This document shows positions 34,501-42,376 of a stretch of 64,000 nucleotides of DNA, in pieces. Each line of letters starts with the position of its first letter. The stretch's first letter is position 1. A program made the position numbers and the translations under genes. Source of the stretch: Acidobacteriota bacterium (GTDB taxonomy: Bacteria > Acidobacteriota > Vicinamibacteria > Vicinamibacterales > UBA8438); assembly GCA_015659035.1 (NCBI GenBank), contig DQNS01000004.1:1-64000 (forward strand), in the 5' to 3' direction. The notes beneath the pieces were generated by a model, which saw nothing but the letters and a program-made list of their open reading frames with translations, had not been told where the DNA came from and made no database searches.

Positions 34501-34523
34501 TTCTCCTGTCTTCTGTCTCCTGC
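34501..34523. repeat. Heptamer tract (TTCTCCTG, TTCTGTC)
   Basis: Three or four CTCCTG/TTCTGT units after the PAL-like gene, next to a GGCGAAGCCTCACCGGCTT segment. Confidence 0.5.
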
Positions 34524-34537
34524 CCCCTCGATGCGCT

Positions 34538-34627
34538 CTACTCGCGCCAGATCCTGACAACGACGCCGTCCGGCAGATGAAACCCGATGGCCCTCAGACG
34601 TCGATGGCGCACATCGTCCTTCAGCAT
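34538..34627 (-). CDS. Possible 29-residue small ORF after the nitrile hydratase operon
   Basis: ATG to TAG gives MLKDDVRHRRLRAIGFHLP and then DGVVVRIWRE. It starts 19 bases after the stop of the accessory gene on the same strand. No homology is recognised, and it may be non-coding. Confidence 0.2.
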   Translation of the reverse strand: MLKDDVRHRRLRAIGFHLPDGVVVRIWRE

Positions 34628-34645
34628 GAGAAACGGTGAACCCGG

Positions 34646-35026
34646 TCAGTCCGGCCGACCGAGCACCACCGGCTTACCGTGCGGTGTGTGGCGGTAGGCG
34701 TCGGCCCAGGCCGCCTTGCGCTCTTCGAGCACCGGTGCATCCGACAGGCCCTTTTCCGTGACCAGACGCTCGAGCGCAGCCACCCAGTGGTGGTAGTACC
34801 GCGAGCCATCATCCGACTCGCCGCGGGCCTCGGCCGCCGTGAGCTCGCCGGCGAGCGCGCCCGCCCACTCCTTCCAGGTGAAGTGGCCCTGCCCGGAGAG
34901 CGTGACCGCGAGCGCGAAGGCCTGTGCCTGCCAGGGCTCGGCGAACACCGGACCGTCCTCATCCCGAGGCAGCGGAGGCAAGGCCTGGAGACGCTCGGCG
35001 TCGACTCGTCGATCAGGCCGGCTCAA
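34646..35026 (-). CDS. Nitrile hydratase accessory protein
   Basis: About 126 residues of the nitrile hydratase activator family, which helps load the metal into the alpha subunit. GPVFAEPWQAQAFALAVTL and HFTWKEWAGALAGEL are typical, and YYHHWVAALERLVTEKGL and WADAYRHTPHGKPV complete the domain. The motif FAEPWQAQAFAL is a paralogue of [12 protein letters not shown] in the beta subunit. The start is uncertain; TTG at 35026 overlaps the beta-subunit stop by 14 bases and is the nearest in frame. It is the third gene of the operon. Confidence 0.8.
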   Translation of the reverse strand: MSRPDRRVDAERLQALPPLPRDEDGPVFAEPWQAQAFALAVTLSGQGHFTWKEWAGALAGELTAAEARGESDDGSRYYHHWVAALERLVTEKGLSDAPVLEERKAAWADAYRHTPHGKPVVLGRPD

Positions 35027-35666
35027 GATAGCCCTCCCACAGGTCGACGTAGACCGAATCGCGGTCGGACGCCTGGTCACCCCAGAGCTCGCGCGCGGTG
35101 AACCGCACGGTGTAGACGTGCTGCGGGTAGTCGCCCAGTCGTTGCCCGGTCTCGTCGGTGTCCTGCAGCGCAAAGATGCCATGTGTCCGAACCACCGTAC
35201 CGAGCTTGCCGCGCGCGTACCGTGGCAATCGGGTGTGACCACGAGGATGCATATTGCGCGCGCGCACCGGCTGTGCGGGACGAAACCGCGGCGTCAGCGC
35301 AACATCCAACCGCCCGCCGCTGACCTGGTCGCCCGCCGACGGTGGAAGCAGCGTCGGCTGCGGCCGGCCAGCGTCGGCTGCGCCACGCTCGAGCTCCCGG
35401 GTCGCGATGAGACCACAGCGCAGCAGCCGGTCGACCAGCACCGTGAACCAGCGCGCGTAGTACGACATGCGGAGATAGTCGGCGGCAGCGATGCGCTCGA
35501 GCTCAAACCGGTGGCTGCCCATGTCGCGCCCTCGCAGCCATCGAGCCGTCCTGGCGCGCAGCGCGAAAACCCGGCCCTCCCACGGCTCGTGAAACACCGG
35601 CTCGCAGGGCTCTGGACCGACCGGGCCCAAACCATGCATGCCGCCCATATCGTGCACGCCGTTCAC
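35013..35666 (-). CDS. nthB: Nitrile hydratase beta subunit
   Basis: A 217-residue beta subunit with a GTG start. The start [16 protein letters not shown] is the family signature. [39 protein letters not shown] and the C-terminal SH3-like half with [21 protein letters not shown] and [13 protein letters not shown] follow in the usual order. It hydrates nitriles to amides as part of the alpha-beta heterodimer in the cytoplasm. The start codon overlaps the alpha-subunit stop in GTGA, a sign of coupled translation. Confidence 0.94.
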   Translation of the reverse strand: MNGVHDMGGMHGLGPVGPEPCEPVFHEPWEGRVFALRARTARWLRGRDMGSHRFELERIAAADYLRMSYYARWFTVLVDRLLRCGLIATRELERGAADAGRPQPTLLPPSAGDQVSGGRLDVALTPRFRPAQPVRARNMHPRGHTRLPRYARGKLGTVVRTHGIFALQDTDETGQRLGDYPQHVYTVRFTARELWGDQASDRDSVYVDLWEGYLEPA

Positions 35667-36283
35667 GCGGCGTCTCCCGTGCGGGGCGATGCGACCGTCG
35701 CCACGCCGATCATCGAATCGCGTGTGACGAGCTCCGCGAGCTCCGCCTCGGTCAGGTGTTCGGTGTCGGCCGGCCGCTCGGGCAGTACCAGGTAGCGGAT
35801 CTCGGCGGTGCTGTCCCACACGCGAATCTCCACGTCGTCGGGCGGCTCGAGCCCGAACTCGCGAAGCACGCCGCGTGGATCGATCACCGCGCGCGAGCGA
35901 TATCCGGCGGACTTGTACCACACCGGCGGCAAACCGAGTGTCGGCCAGGGGTAACACGAGCACAGCGTACAGACGACGAGGTTGTGGACCTTCGGCGCGT
36001 TCTCGACCACGACCATGTGCTCGCCCTGAGCGCCGCCATACCCGAGCTCGGCGATCGCCTCGGTCGCGTTGGCCAGCAGACGCGCCTTGTAGACTGGGTC
36101 GGTCCAGGCACGCGCGACCACCCGCGCACCGTTGCGCGGACCGATCCGGTTCTCGTAGGTGTCGACCACCGCATCGAGTTCCGCGCGGTCGACCATCTCC
36201 TTCTCGACGAGCACCGATTCGAGCGCCTTGACCCGCAGCGCGATGTCGGACGGTACGGTCTGGTGCTCGTGGTCGTCGGCCAT
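35663..36283 (-). CDS. nthA: Nitrile hydratase alpha subunit, cobalt type
   Basis: A 206-residue alpha subunit. The metal-claw motif is VCTLCSC near residue 107; threonine in the second position is the known hallmark of cobalt enzymes, while iron enzymes have serine. The cysteines would be oxidised to sulfinic/sulfenic acids after metal loading. Upstream, [18 protein letters not shown] and [19 protein letters not shown] are typical helices, and [19 protein letters not shown] follows the claw. The start at 36283 is preferred over 36289 because AGGAG lies eight bases upstream; both are in frame. It heads the alpha-beta-accessory operon, divergent from the glutamate synthase gene by about 50 bases. 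Confidence 0.95.
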   Translation of the reverse strand: MADDHEHQTVPSDIALRVKALESVLVEKEMVDRAELDAVVDTYENRIGPRNGARVVARAWTDPVYKARLLANATEAIAELGYGGAQGEHMVVVENAPKVHNLVVCTLCSCYPWPTLGLPPVWYKSAGYRSRAVIDPRGVLREFGLEPPDDVEIRVWDSTAEIRYLVLPERPADTEHLTEAELAELVTRDSMIGVATVASPRTGDAA

Positions 36284-36339
36284 CTCCATGCTCCTGTCGG
36301 CGCAGGCCAGTATAGCTGGGCGCGGACACGCTTGACCTC

Positions 36340-37956
36340 ATGGACGTCCTTCCGTGTGATGATGATGTCGTGATCCGTCGCTGGTTCTACGTCTTCGCGG
36401 CCGTGTTGCTGGCCGTCGCCGCCGCCGTCGCCACCTACTTCCCGGTCGCGCTCTGGGCGCTGCTGGTAGTCGGGCCGCTCCTGCTGCTCGGGCTGCATGA
36501 CAGCCTGCAGCGCGAGCACACCGTCCTGCGCAACTTCCCTCTTCTCGGCCATGTGCGCTATCTGTTCGAGATGGTGCGGCCGGAGATCCAGCAGTACTTC
36601 ATCGAGTCGAACACCGACGCCTTTCCGATCGAACGCGAGTTCCGCAACATCGTCTATCAGCGGGCCAAAGGCGAGCTCGAGACGCAGCCGTTCGGCACCC
36701 AGCGCGACGTCTATCGCATCGGGTACGAGTGGGCGGCGCATTCGCTGGCGCCGGTCCCGCCGCTGGAGGAGCCGCCCCGCATCCCGGTCGGCGGCCCGGA
36801 CTGCCGCCAACCTTACTCATGCTCGATGCTGAACATCTCGGCGATGAGCTTCGGCGCCCTGTCCAGCCACGCCGTGCTGGCCCTGAACGCCGGCGCAAAG
36901 GCGGGCGGCTTCGCGCACAACACCGGCGAGGGCGGCCTCTCGCCGTATCACCTCGGGCCGGGCGGTGACCTCATCTGGCAGATCGGCACCGGCTACTTCG
37001 GCTGCCGCACACCCGATGGCCGGTTCGACCCCGACCGGTTCCGAGACCAGGCGGCGCACGACGCGGTGCGGATGATCGAGCTCAAGCTCTCGCAGGGCGC
37101 GAAACCGGGGCACGGGGGCGTGCTGCCGGGCCCGAAGGTGTCGGAGGAGATCGCCGCGATTCGCGGGGTCACGCCGTGGCAAACGGTCATCTCGCCCCCG
37201 GCGCACTCGACGTTCTCGACGCCTGCGGGGCTCCTGGAATTCGTGGCCCGGCTCCGCGACCTGTCCGGCGGCAAACCGGTGGGGTTCAAGCTGTGCGTTG
37301 GGTACCGGGTCGAGTTCCTGGCCGTCTGCAAGGCGATGCTCGACACCGGCATCACCCCGGACTTCATCACCGTGGACGGAGGCGAAGGCGGCACGGGCGC
37401 GGCGCCACTCGAGTTCGCGAACTCGTTAGGTATGCCCGCGCGCGACGGCTGGATGCTGGTCCACAACGCGTTGACGGGGCTGGGGCTGCGGGACCGCGTG
37501 ACCGTGATCGCGTCCGGCAAGATCCTAACCGGCTTCCACATGGCCCGCGCGCTCGCCCTTGGCGCCGACCTGTGCCTCTCGGCGCGCGGGATGATGCTGG
37601 CCCTGGGCTGCATCCAGGCGTTACGCTGCAACTCGGGGCACTGTCCCACCGGCATCACGACGCAGAACCCGGCACTCGTGTATGGTCTCGACGTCGGGGA
37701 CAAGACGCCGCGGGTGACCCGGTTTCAGGCCGCCACGGTCGGAGGCCTGCTGGAGCTGCTGGGCGCGATGGGGCTGTCCCACCCACGAGAACTCGGCCCG
37801 CACCACGTCTTCCGGCGGGTCAGCGACTCTCACGTGCGCACCTTCGCGCAGATCCACGAGTTCCTGCCCGAGGGAGCGCTGCTCGCCGACGGCGAGGGTG
37901 CCGAGTCGTGGCGTGACGACTGGCGGGCGGCTAGACTCCTTATTCAAGGAGTCTAG
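36340..37956 (+). CDS. FMN-binding glutamate synthase family protein
   Basis: A 538-residue protein of the FMN-binding glutamate synthase (GltB2-like, YerD-like) family. An N-terminal membrane region covers about residues 15-50. The (beta/alpha)8 FMN domain has NISAMSFGALSSHAV, FAHNTGEGGLSPYH, GAKPGHGGVLPGPK, TVDGGEGGTGAAP (flavin phosphate site), and RCNSGHCPTGITTQNP, the 3Fe-4S cysteine-rich loop, although only some of its cysteines are visible. No glutaminase domain is present, so ammonia or another partner would supply nitrogen. An alternative start is GTG 36370. A perfect hairpin covers its last codons and stop. Confidence 0.88.
   Translation: MDVLPCDDDVVIRRWFYVFAAVLLAVAAAVATYFPVALWALLVVGPLLLLGLHDSLQREHTVLRNFPLLGHVRYLFEMVRPEIQQYFIESNTDAFPIEREFRNIVYQRAKGELETQPFGTQRDVYRIGYEWAAHSLAPVPPLEEPPRIPVGGPDCRQPYSCSMLNISAMSFGALSSHAVLALNAGAKAGGFAHNTGEGGLSPYHLGPGGDLIWQIGTGYFGCRTPDGRFDPDRFRDQAAHDAVRMIELKLSQGAKPGHGGVLPGPKVSEEIAAIRGVTPWQTVISPPAHSTFSTPAGLLEFVARLRDLSGGKPVGFKLCVGYRVEFLAVCKAMLDTGITPDFITVDGGEGGTGAAPLEFANSLGMPARDGWMLVHNALTGLGLRDRVTVIASGKILTGFHMARALALGADLCLSARGMMLALGCIQALRCNSGHCPTGITTQNPALVYGLDVGDKTPRVTRFQAATVGGLLELLGAMGLSHPRELGPHHVFRRVSDSHVRTFAQIHEFLPEGALLADGEGAESWRDDWRAARLLIQGV
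37931..37956 (+). terminator. Perfect 11-bp hairpin overlapping the glutamate synthase stop codon
   Basis: CTAGACTCCTT (37931-37941), loop ATTC, AAGGAGTCTAG (37946-37956). The final TAG is the stop codon. No T-run follows directly, but a second hairpin comes two bases later. Confidence 0.6.
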
Positions 37957-37957
37957 C

Positions 37958-37978
37958 GGCCCGTACGTGGAACGGGCC
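37958..37978 (+). terminator. Second hairpin, 7-bp GC stem
   Basis: GGCCCGT (37958-37964) and ACGGGCC (37972-37978) around ACGTGGA. Together with the first hairpin it would stop transcription from the + strand before the convergent gene at 38021. Confidence 0.55.
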
Positions 37979-38020
37979 CCACCCGTCCGAGGGCAGGGCC
38001 CACTAGATTGACGCCGAGTG

Positions 38021-39112
38021 CTATCTCGCCTCGCGCGCGTCCGCCTCCAGCAGCCGCGCGCCGCGGAGAATGCCGCCGAACGAGTAGTTCGCCTCGTGAC
38101 AGGCGTACTCGTAGACCTTGTTCTCGCTCGCCGGCCAGACATATTCGCCGCTCCAGGGCGCCGTCCAGACCGTCGGGTCGTCCACCGTGAACTGATACAG
38201 GAGGGTCTCGACGTCGATGCGGGTGAAGCGCTCCACGACGTGCAGGTTCCGCGACGCCTGGCCGAGCGCCGGCATGTCCCGGAAGTTGGTGGTGTCGACC
38301 ACCAGCGTGTCGCCTTCCCAGTGGCCCACCGAGTCGCCCAGCCAGCTCCGGATCTCGGGCGAGGCGTGCTCCTGGTTCATCCGGATGATGCGGGCCTCGT
38401 GGACCATCTCCACCTGGACCATCACCGTCTCTTCGGTCTGCACGATCCGCTTCAGGTTGTTGTAAAGGACCGGCAGCATCGGCGGTCCGGCGGTCGAGCC
38501 GAACCCCAGCAGACAGCGCTCGGAATGCGGACGCCGCTCGGGATTGTCATACGGACCGGGCGCGTTCAGATCGTCCTCGAGCCACCAGGCGGTGCCGGTG
38601 TTCGGGCGATAGAACGCCAGGAGCGAGGCACGTTGCGCCTGCGCTTCGGGTGTCGACGGCGGCTGCCGGCCGTTCGGCGGATCGGTGATGATCGACGTGC
38701 GCCACTGCCCGTCGATCTGGAACCCCGCGCTCCCGCGGTCCATCCAGAACGAGTTGTAGCCGCCGACGTTGCCGGCGGCGCCGCTCGACCCGTCTCCACC
38801 GACCGGCGGGGCTTCACGGGGCGGGCCGCTCTCCACGTTCCGCTCGTCGGGGATGTTGAAGATCCGCTCGAGCGAGCCCGCGCCGGCGGCCAGCGCCGCT
38901 GCTTCCTCTTCGGTCAAGACCAGCTTGTCGCCGAGGTCGACGGGTCGCTGCAACGGGGTCAGGGTCGCGATGTCGTAGGTGCCCGACAGATCCGGACGGC
39001 CGTCGGCCGTGCGAGGGATGTCGGTGCCACCCTGCTGCGCCACCGCGGCCGGGGCCAGCATCGCGAGCGCGATCGAGAGAACACCGAGCATCACCGGAAC
39101 TCGACTACTCAT
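38021..39112 (-). CDS. Exported protein of unknown function, GRPDLSG/GHWEGDTL family
   Basis: A 363-residue exported protein with signal peptide to about residue 25 (AAVAQQ). After it come RTADGRPDLSGTYDIATL, FQIDGQWRTSIITDPPNGR, SERCLLGFGSTAGPP, VHEARIIRMNQEH, GHWEGDTLVVDTTNF, and a C-terminal YACHEANYSFGGILRGAR. These motifs recur in many Acidobacteriota secreted proteins that have no assigned activity. The start at 39112 is favoured: GGAGG precedes it by five bases. It is convergent with the glutamate synthase gene. Confidence 0.75.
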   Translation of the reverse strand: MSSRVPVMLGVLSIALAMLAPAAVAQQGGTDIPRTADGRPDLSGTYDIATLTPLQRPVDLGDKLVLTEEEAAALAAGAGSLERIFNIPDERNVESGPPREAPPVGGDGSSGAAGNVGGYNSFWMDRGSAGFQIDGQWRTSIITDPPNGRQPPSTPEAQAQRASLLAFYRPNTGTAWWLEDDLNAPGPYDNPERRPHSERCLLGFGSTAGPPMLPVLYNNLKRIVQTEETVMVQVEMVHEARIIRMNQEHASPEIRSWLGDSVGHWEGDTLVVDTTNFRDMPALGQASRNLHVVERFTRIDVETLLYQFTVDDPTVWTAPWSGEYVWPASENKVYEYACHEANYSFGGILRGARLLEADAREAR

Positions 39113-39274
39113 GAGTACCTCCATCAGGCACCTTCCACAGACGCGGGCCGGTCAAGTGGCCCACCTGCGCTGCCCAGAACATCGCGAATGCGCGGGGCGA
39201 GTGTACCCCGGATGCACGTCGCACGTCACGGTGGGAATGTTCGGACCACCGAGCACCGCGTCGGTGAGCGGCCC

Positions 39275-39367
39275 GTGTCCAAGGTGTTCTCCGTGGCGGA
39301 AGCAAAGGCGCACTTTTCCGATTGCCTTCGCGCGGCCGAGCAGGTTTCCGTCCACGGTGGAAGCTGA
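39275..39367 (+). pseudogene. Phd/YefM-type antitoxin, N-terminal relic
   Basis: From GTG 39275 the frame reads SKVFSVAEAKAHFSDCLRAA and stops at 39367 after about 30 residues. FSVAEAKAHFSDCL is the DNA-binding N-terminus of prevent-host-death antitoxins; the toxin-binding C-terminus is absent. The surrounding 39113-39274 shows no gene. Confidence 0.5.
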
Positions 39368-39621
39368 CGCGTCACCGACCGCTGTTTTTCGACAGACTCG
39401 GCAACCCTGACTTCAGGAACCCGGACGAGCGACTCCTGGACCGCGAGGCCGTTCTGCAGAGGGACGAAATGGCCGGCAAGATCGCTCGTGCGGGAGCCAT
39501 CTACATGTTCGTGTTCGCGGTCCTAGCGGGGATCGACGCCCTGTTGAACTATCGATACTTCGTGCCCGGGTGGGCGATGCTGACCTGGCTCGCAGCCCTG
39601 TTCTCGTGGCGACAGTGGTAG
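39322..39621 (+). CDS. Small two-helix membrane protein, possibly partial
   Basis: The conserved-looking part is DEMAGKIARAGAIYMFVFAV, then LAGIDALLNYRYFVPGWAM and WLAALFSWRQW, which makes two membrane helices. An ATG at 39469 would give a 50-residue protein; the longer frame overlaps the antitoxin relic. Function unknown. The fragment could be the tail of a decayed larger gene. Confidence 0.4.
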   Translation: MPSRGRAGFRPRWKLTRHRPLFFDRLGNPDFRNPDERLLDREAVLQRDEMAGKIARAGAIYMFVFAVLAGIDALLNYRYFVPGWAMLTWLAALFSWRQW

Positions 39622-39650
39622 CTGCTGAGGAACACCGAATACTCGGGTAA

Positions 39651-41282
39651 TCATCGTTCCTGCATGTAGGGATAGCGATAGTCGCGCGCCGGGGTAAACG
39701 TTTCCTTGGTGGTGCGGGTACTGACCCAGCGAATCAGGTTCAGGAAGCTGCCCGCCTTGTCGTTGGTGCCCGACGCACGGGAGCCGCCGAACGGCTGCTG
39801 CCCGACAACGGCGCCGGTCGGCTTGTCGTTGATGTAGAAGTTCCCCGCCGCGTGCTGCAGCGTGTTGTGGGCCAGGTTGATCGCCTTCCGGTCCCGCCCG
39901 AAGATCGCCCCGGTCAAGGCATACGGCGACGTGGTGTCGCACAGCTCGAGTGTCTGCGCGTAGTCGCTGTCCTTGTAGACATGGACGGTCAGCACCGGAC
40001 CGAACAGCTCCGTCTCCATCGTCGTATACCGGGGGTCGTGCGCCTGGATAATGGTCGGCGCGATGAAATACCCGGTGCGGTCGTCACAGGTGCCGCCACA
40101 GATAACATCCGCGCCGCTGTCGGTCCGCGCCGCCGCGATGTAACCCTTGAGCTTGTCGAACGTCGCCTTGTCGATGACCGCGCCCATGAAGTTGGTGAAG
40201 TCGGCGATGTCCCCGTAGCGAATCGCCTCCACCTCGCTGCACAGCCGGTCGCGCAGACGGCTCCACAGACTCTCGGGGATGTAGGCGCGGCTCGCCGCGC
40301 TGCACTTCTGCCCCTGATACTCGAACGCGCCGCGGATCAGGTTGGCCGCCAGTTCGTCGGGGTCGGCCGAGGCATGGGCGAACACGAAGTCCTTGCCGCC
40401 GGTCTCACCGACGATCCGGGGATAGCTCTTGTAGCCGGCGATGTTGGCGCCGACGGTGCGCCACATGCCCTGGAACACCGCCGTGCTGCCGGTGAAGTGC
40501 ACGCCCCCAAGGTCGGGATGCGCCATCGCCGGGTCGCCGATCTCGCCACCGCTACCGGGCACCAGATTGATGACGCCGGCCGGCAGCCCAGCCTCCTCGA
40601 ATAGCTGCATCAGGTAGTAGGCGGCGAAGACGGCGGTAGACGCTGGTTTCCAGACCACGGTGTTCCCCATCAGCGCGGGACTGGTCGGGAGGTTTCCGGC
40701 GATCGACGTGAAGTTGAACGGCGTGGCCGCGAAGATGAACCCTTCCAGCGCCCGGTACTCGACGTAGTTCCACATGCCGGGCGCGCTGGCAGGCTGCTGC
40801 GCGTAGATCTCCGGCAGATACGACGCATTGAACCGCCAGAAGTCGATCAGCTCGCAGGCGGCGTCGATCTCGGCCTGGAACGCCGTCTTGCTCTGGTTCA
40901 GCATCGTGGCGGCGTTCAGCACCTGACGATACCTGCCGGCCAGGAGCTCGGCCGCCTTCAGCCAGATCGCGGCGCGCGACTCCCACGGCATCGCGCTCCA
41001 CTCGGCCCGGGCGTCGGCCGCGGCGGCGATCGCCTGGTTGACGGTCTCGGCGTTGCCCTTGTGATAGGTGGCCAGGCTCCGTCGGTGGTCGTGCGGAAGG
41101 ATGCACGTGCCCAGGTCGCCGGTCGTCACATTCCGGCCACCGATGATCAACGGGATCTCGATCGAGTCGGCGACGAACGTGTCGAGCTGCGCCCTGAGCG
41201 CGGCCTTCTCCGGGGACCCGGGCGCGTAATTCAGGACCGGTTCGTTGCGGGGCGCGGGGACCGTGACACGAGCGTTGTTCAT
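39651..41282 (-). CDS. pruA: L-glutamate gamma-semialdehyde (P5C) dehydrogenase
   Basis: A 543-residue aldehyde dehydrogenase of the P5C type. NNARVTVPAPRNEPVLNYAPGS and LPHDHRRSLATYHKGN at the start, FNFTSIAGNLPTSPALMGN, GEIGDPAMAHPDLGGVHFTGST, VGETGGKDFVFAH and the catalytic-cysteine motif GQKCSAASR are all characteristic. The C-terminus KAGSFLNLIRW and RYPYMQ matches the long group. It oxidises P5C/glutamate semialdehyde to glutamate in proline catabolism. The ATG at 41282, with AAGGAG eight bases upstream, is chosen. No proline dehydrogenase is adjacent. Confidence 0.94.
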   Translation of the reverse strand: MNNARVTVPAPRNEPVLNYAPGSPEKAALRAQLDTFVADSIEIPLIIGGRNVTTGDLGTCILPHDHRRSLATYHKGNAETVNQAIAAAADARAEWSAMPWESRAAIWLKAAELLAGRYRQVLNAATMLNQSKTAFQAEIDAACELIDFWRFNASYLPEIYAQQPASAPGMWNYVEYRALEGFIFAATPFNFTSIAGNLPTSPALMGNTVVWKPASTAVFAAYYLMQLFEEAGLPAGVINLVPGSGGEIGDPAMAHPDLGGVHFTGSTAVFQGMWRTVGANIAGYKSYPRIVGETGGKDFVFAHASADPDELAANLIRGAFEYQGQKCSAASRAYIPESLWSRLRDRLCSEVEAIRYGDIADFTNFMGAVIDKATFDKLKGYIAAARTDSGADVICGGTCDDRTGYFIAPTIIQAHDPRYTTMETELFGPVLTVHVYKDSDYAQTLELCDTTSPYALTGAIFGRDRKAINLAHNTLQHAAGNFYINDKPTGAVVGQQPFGGSRASGTNDKAGSFLNLIRWVSTRTTKETFTPARDYRYPYMQER

Positions 41283-41396
41283 CGAGAAGACTCCTTTACC
41301 GGACATGGATAGCCAATGGACCGCGAAAGATCTATTCTCCCACAGGGGCGAGAATCACGCCGACCCCTGCCCGCATGGCATCTTCTGGAGGTTCTC

Positions 41397-42095
41397 ATGA
41401 CACGTCTGTCTGGTGCGGCGCTCGTCGGTCTACTCCTCGCCGGCGCGGGACTCGCGTCCGCGCAGGACTACCCGCATGCGTATCCGCGGGACGGCGCGGA
41501 GCAACTCTTCGAGAACCACCGCGTCATCGTGTGGGAGGTCGTCTGGCACGACGGCGTGCCGCAGCCCTACCATCGTCATCGATACGACATGACCGGTGTG
41601 TTCCTGCGATGGGGGCCACTTCGGGTGACGCGGCTCGACGGAACGTTCACCGACAGCGAAGTACCGTTCGAGCTCCCCAACGTATTTCTGCTGCAGAAGG
41701 GTGTGACCCACAAAGAGGAAAGCATCGGGTCACCCGACCGTCACGCCATCATGATCGACATGAAGGACACGTCCGACGTCCCGACCGATACGAGAACTGA
41801 CATTCCGCCCGCGTTTCCCCACGCTGGCGCCGAGGAAGCACTGGACCATGAGCGGGTCCGGGTCTGGGACGTCAGCTGGCCATCGGGACACTCTCTGCCG
41901 GTCCACGTACACCCCACCGACACCGTGCTCGTGTTTCTCGAGGGCGGTACGATCAGCACAACACGCGAAAACGGCGCCGAGAACACCACCACCTACAGCG
42001 AGAAAGATATCGCGTTCCTGCCGGCGGGCACGGCGCACACCACACGTGTGGTGAACGGGTCGCCCCGGGTGATGTTCTACGAGCTGCAGGACTAG
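41397..42095 (+). CDS. Exported bicupin protein
   Basis: A 232-residue exported protein (signal peptide ending GLASAQ) made of two cupin-like halves. The first has HRVIVWEVVWHDGVPQPYHRH and later LQKGVTHKEES; the second has RVRVWDVSWPSGHSLPVHVHP and LPAGTAHTTRVV. Each half has the paired His and later His of a metal-binding cupin barrel. TGGAGG precedes the ATG by five bases. It is a lone gene downstream of the P5C dehydrogenase but divergent from it. The substrate is unknown. Confidence 0.8.
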   Translation: MTRLSGAALVGLLLAGAGLASAQDYPHAYPRDGAEQLFENHRVIVWEVVWHDGVPQPYHRHRYDMTGVFLRWGPLRVTRLDGTFTDSEVPFELPNVFLLQKGVTHKEESIGSPDRHAIMIDMKDTSDVPTDTRTDIPPAFPHAGAEEALDHERVRVWDVSWPSGHSLPVHVHPTDTVLVFLEGGTISTTRENGAENTTTYSEKDIAFLPAGTAHTTRVVNGSPRVMFYELQD

Positions 42096-42161
42096 ACATC
42101 TCCTATGGGCGAGATCGTCACGCTTGAAGCACGTTTTTCGTCGCTCACCGGAGATGTCTAG
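42092..42161. repeat. 12-bp inverted repeat spanning the bicupin stop
   Basis: CTAGACATCTCC (42092-42103) and GGAGATGTCTAG (42150-42161) are exact complements 46 bases apart. The stop codon TAG is inside the left arm. The CTAGAC...GTCTAG ends resemble the hairpin at 37931. Beyond it, to 42270, no gene is visible. Confidence 0.6.
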
Positions 42162-42291
42162 CCCCGCGTAGCTGGGCCAAGCCTGGCAGCGAGGCGGGAG
42201 CCGACCCTCGTCTGGACGGTTTGAGGCGGAGCTTCGCTGCCAGCCCGATGTAAAAGCCCCTTGACCGACCGATTTGGTCCGAGATAGACTG

Positions 42292-42318
42292 AGAATTCGA
42301 AACTGAGACTCAGTCTCA
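42292..42318. promoter_or_regulatory. Probable metal-regulator operator upstream of FeoAB
   Basis: TGAGAATTCGAAACTGAGAC followed by TCAGTCTCA: a near-palindrome at 42304-42318 (TGAGACTCAGTCTCA) and a TGAGAA half-site before it. The position 60-85 bases before feoB and the TGAGA-type half-sites fit a Fur/DtxR-like operator, but the regulator is not known. Confidence 0.45.
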
Positions 42319-42376
42319 CTTTTCACGACCACGCCATGGATTCCCACTCCAATGGCGTCGAGGAGTTCTCCCCTCC

